Part shown: positions 63,016 through 64,000 of the stretch, in pieces
Layout of the letters: every line of letters begins with the position of its first letter
Numbering within the stretch: position 1 is the first letter of the stretch
NCBI GenBank assembly: GCA_030145055.1
Contig: JAQYWK010000003.1
Coordinates: 1-64,000, forward strand
Direction: 5' to 3'
DNA from: Desulfovibrio sp.
Lineage (GTDB): Bacteria; Desulfobacterota; Desulfovibrionia; Desulfovibrionales; Desulfovibrionaceae
Length of the DNA: 64,000 nucleotides
Notes under the pieces: generated by a model
What the model saw: only the letters and a program-made list of their open reading frames with translations
Databases searched by the model: none
Told to the model about the DNA's origin: nothing
Made by a program: the position numbers and the translations under genes

Positions 63016-64000
63016 CTAACTCAAACGAGTAGTCTCAAGCACGGCATCGAGTGTCTTAAGCTTGTTCAGAGCGCGATGAAGATGCCCAAGGTCTCTAACC
63101 TCAACAGTGAATTCCAAGAGCGAAATTCCATCCACATCTGATCTAAATGTACCGGAATCAATATTCACATCCTGATCGGACAGAATTGAACATATCTTGG
63201 CAAGTAAACCTTTGATATTCTTACACCTGATACTGATTTGCGCCGGATGCGAAGCCTCTTCCTGTCCACCGGACCACGAAACATTTAAAAGCCGCTCTTC
63301 TTCAAGGTTTTTAACATTCGGGCATGTTGCAGAATGAACAGCAACCCCGCGCCCACGACTGATGTAACCGATGATAGGCTCGCCCGGTAGCGGCGTACAG
63401 CAACCCGCAAACCGAATAAGGACATTATCAACGCCTTCGATTTCGATGGCATTCCCTATGTCTTTAGCTTTATCTTTGTCTTTCTCTTCGGGAGTCTGCG
63501 CTGGATGAACGTCCGGAACTTCCTCCTCACCTTCTATGTTGTTAATCACAGCATAGAGACGACGCAGAATCTTGCGCGGAGTAATTCGCGAATAGCCCAC
63601 GTTTGAAAGCAGATCATCAACAGTACCACATGAAAATTCATCGGCAAGCATGACAAAATAGCCATCTTTGATGGCCTTCGGCACATTCAAATTCATGCGG
63701 CGGCCTTCTTTCTCAAGCATCTCTTTAGCAAGCCTGATTGAACGCTCGCGCTCTTCCGTTCTAATGTAATGCTTAATGCGCGTACGAGCCTTAGCGGTCT
63801 TAACAAACTTAAGCCAGTCACGACTCGGCTTGCGTTTCTTATCGGTAAAGATCTCAACCGTGTCACCATTTTTAAGCGCAGTTGTCAGCGGAACGAGCCT
63901 GCCGTTAACTTTAGCTCCAGTACAATGGTTACCAACATCGGTATGAATAGAATACGCGAAATCAACAGGAGTAGCGCCATCAGGAAGCTCCTGAATGTCA
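63016..64000 (-). CDS. RelA/SpoT family (p)ppGpp synthetase/hydrolase, C-terminal part (5' end outside window)
   Basis: The visible 327 residues are the C-terminal region of a long RelA/SpoT protein; the HD and synthetase domains lie beyond the right edge. In order: a TGS domain (ELPDGATPVDFAYSIHTDVG, then GDTVEIFTDKKRKPSRDWL), a helical domain, the conserved-cysteine/zinc-finger-like region (VLIRFAGCCTPLPGEPIIGY with TCPN), and a C-terminal ACT/RRM domain (GLLAKICSILSDQDVNIDS). An ATG at 63720 is internal and is not the start, because the frame stays open to the edge with TGS sequence. It controls the stringent response. Confidence 0.94.
   Translation of the reverse strand, partial: DIQELPDGATPVDFAYSIHTDVGNHCTGAKVNGRLVPLTTALKNGDTVEIFTDKKRKPSRDWLKFVKTAKARTRIKHYIRTEERERSIRLAKEMLEKEGRRMNLNVPKAIKDGYFVMLADEFSCGTVDDLLSNVGYSRITPRKILRRLYAVINNIEGEEEVPDVHPAQTPEEKDKDKAKDIGNAIEIEGVDNVLIRFAGCCTPLPGEPIIGYISRGRGVAVHSATCPNVKNLEEERLLNVSWSGGQEEASHPAQISIRCKNIKGLLAKICSILSDQDVNIDSGTFRSDVDGISLLEFTVEVRDLGHLHRALNKLKTLDAVLETTRLS

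Overview
The window reads as a piece of chromosome from a free-living Gram-negative bacterium of moderate to low GC, most likely a member of the Desulfovibrionaceae (Desulfovibrio / Maridesulfovibrio type). This is inferred from gene content and order: a large chemotaxis operon that includes a ParA-like ATPase and a HEAT-repeat protein, a dual-nuclease AddAB pair, a hopanoid-tailoring operon, and many lipoproteins and RND systems. No rRNA, tRNA, CRISPR array, insertion sequence or prophage was recognised. A species cannot be assigned by eye.

Layout. 1-5.6 kb: a small FUSC membrane protein, a SYLF lipoprotein, an AraC regulator with a GyrI-like ligand domain plus a stand-alone copy of that domain, a beta-propeller-like lipoprotein and a second AraC regulator. 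5.6-9.7 kb: housekeeping asnS, ftsY and an RluA-type pseudouridine synthase. 9.9-19.5 kb: an EamA transporter, addA-addB (ATGA overlap), an L-2-hydroxyglutarate oxidase and a nitronate-monooxygenase-like flavoprotein. 19.6-25.7 kb (minus strand): a basic hypothetical protein, xerC, a REC-GGDEF protein with a GGDDF motif, an HDOD protein, a small acidic protein, dprA and a CpoB-like lipoprotein. 26-27 kb: an unrecognised polytopic membrane protein. 27-36 kb (minus): cheB, HEAT, cheR, parA, cheW, cheY, cheA. 36-39.6 kb (minus): two overlapping FUSC genes and an AI-2E family exporter. 39.8-42.4 kb (minus): a polar amino-acid ABC importer whose permease carries a secreted TPR-like N-terminus. 42.7-45.6 kb: Hsp20 and a LonB/LonC-type protease.

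45.7-54.3 kb is a hopanoid module: hpnG on the plus strand; hpnO, an hpnN-like RND exporter, a PhnD-like binding protein, a TPR-like lipoprotein and hpnH in one minus-strand operon; and divergent ispH, which supplies isoprenoid precursors. Squalene-hopene cyclase is not in the window. The genes suggest adenosylation of diploptene (HpnH), depurination (HpnG), amination (HpnO) and export (HpnN), with the binding protein and lipoprotein as possible new periplasmic partners.

54.4-59.3 kb is a tetR-adaptor-RND efflux operon with a 25-bp perfect palindrome upstream of tetR. After an isochorismatase-family hydrolase, 60.1-62.7 kb holds a short RHS protein with an LRAT/NlpC-like C-terminal tip, a membrane-anchored candidate immunity protein, and a 156-bp orphan copy of the RHS core. 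The core copies flank the tip and immunity gene as direct repeats, which looks like an exchangeable toxin-immunity cassette. The window ends inside a relA/spoT gene on the minus strand.
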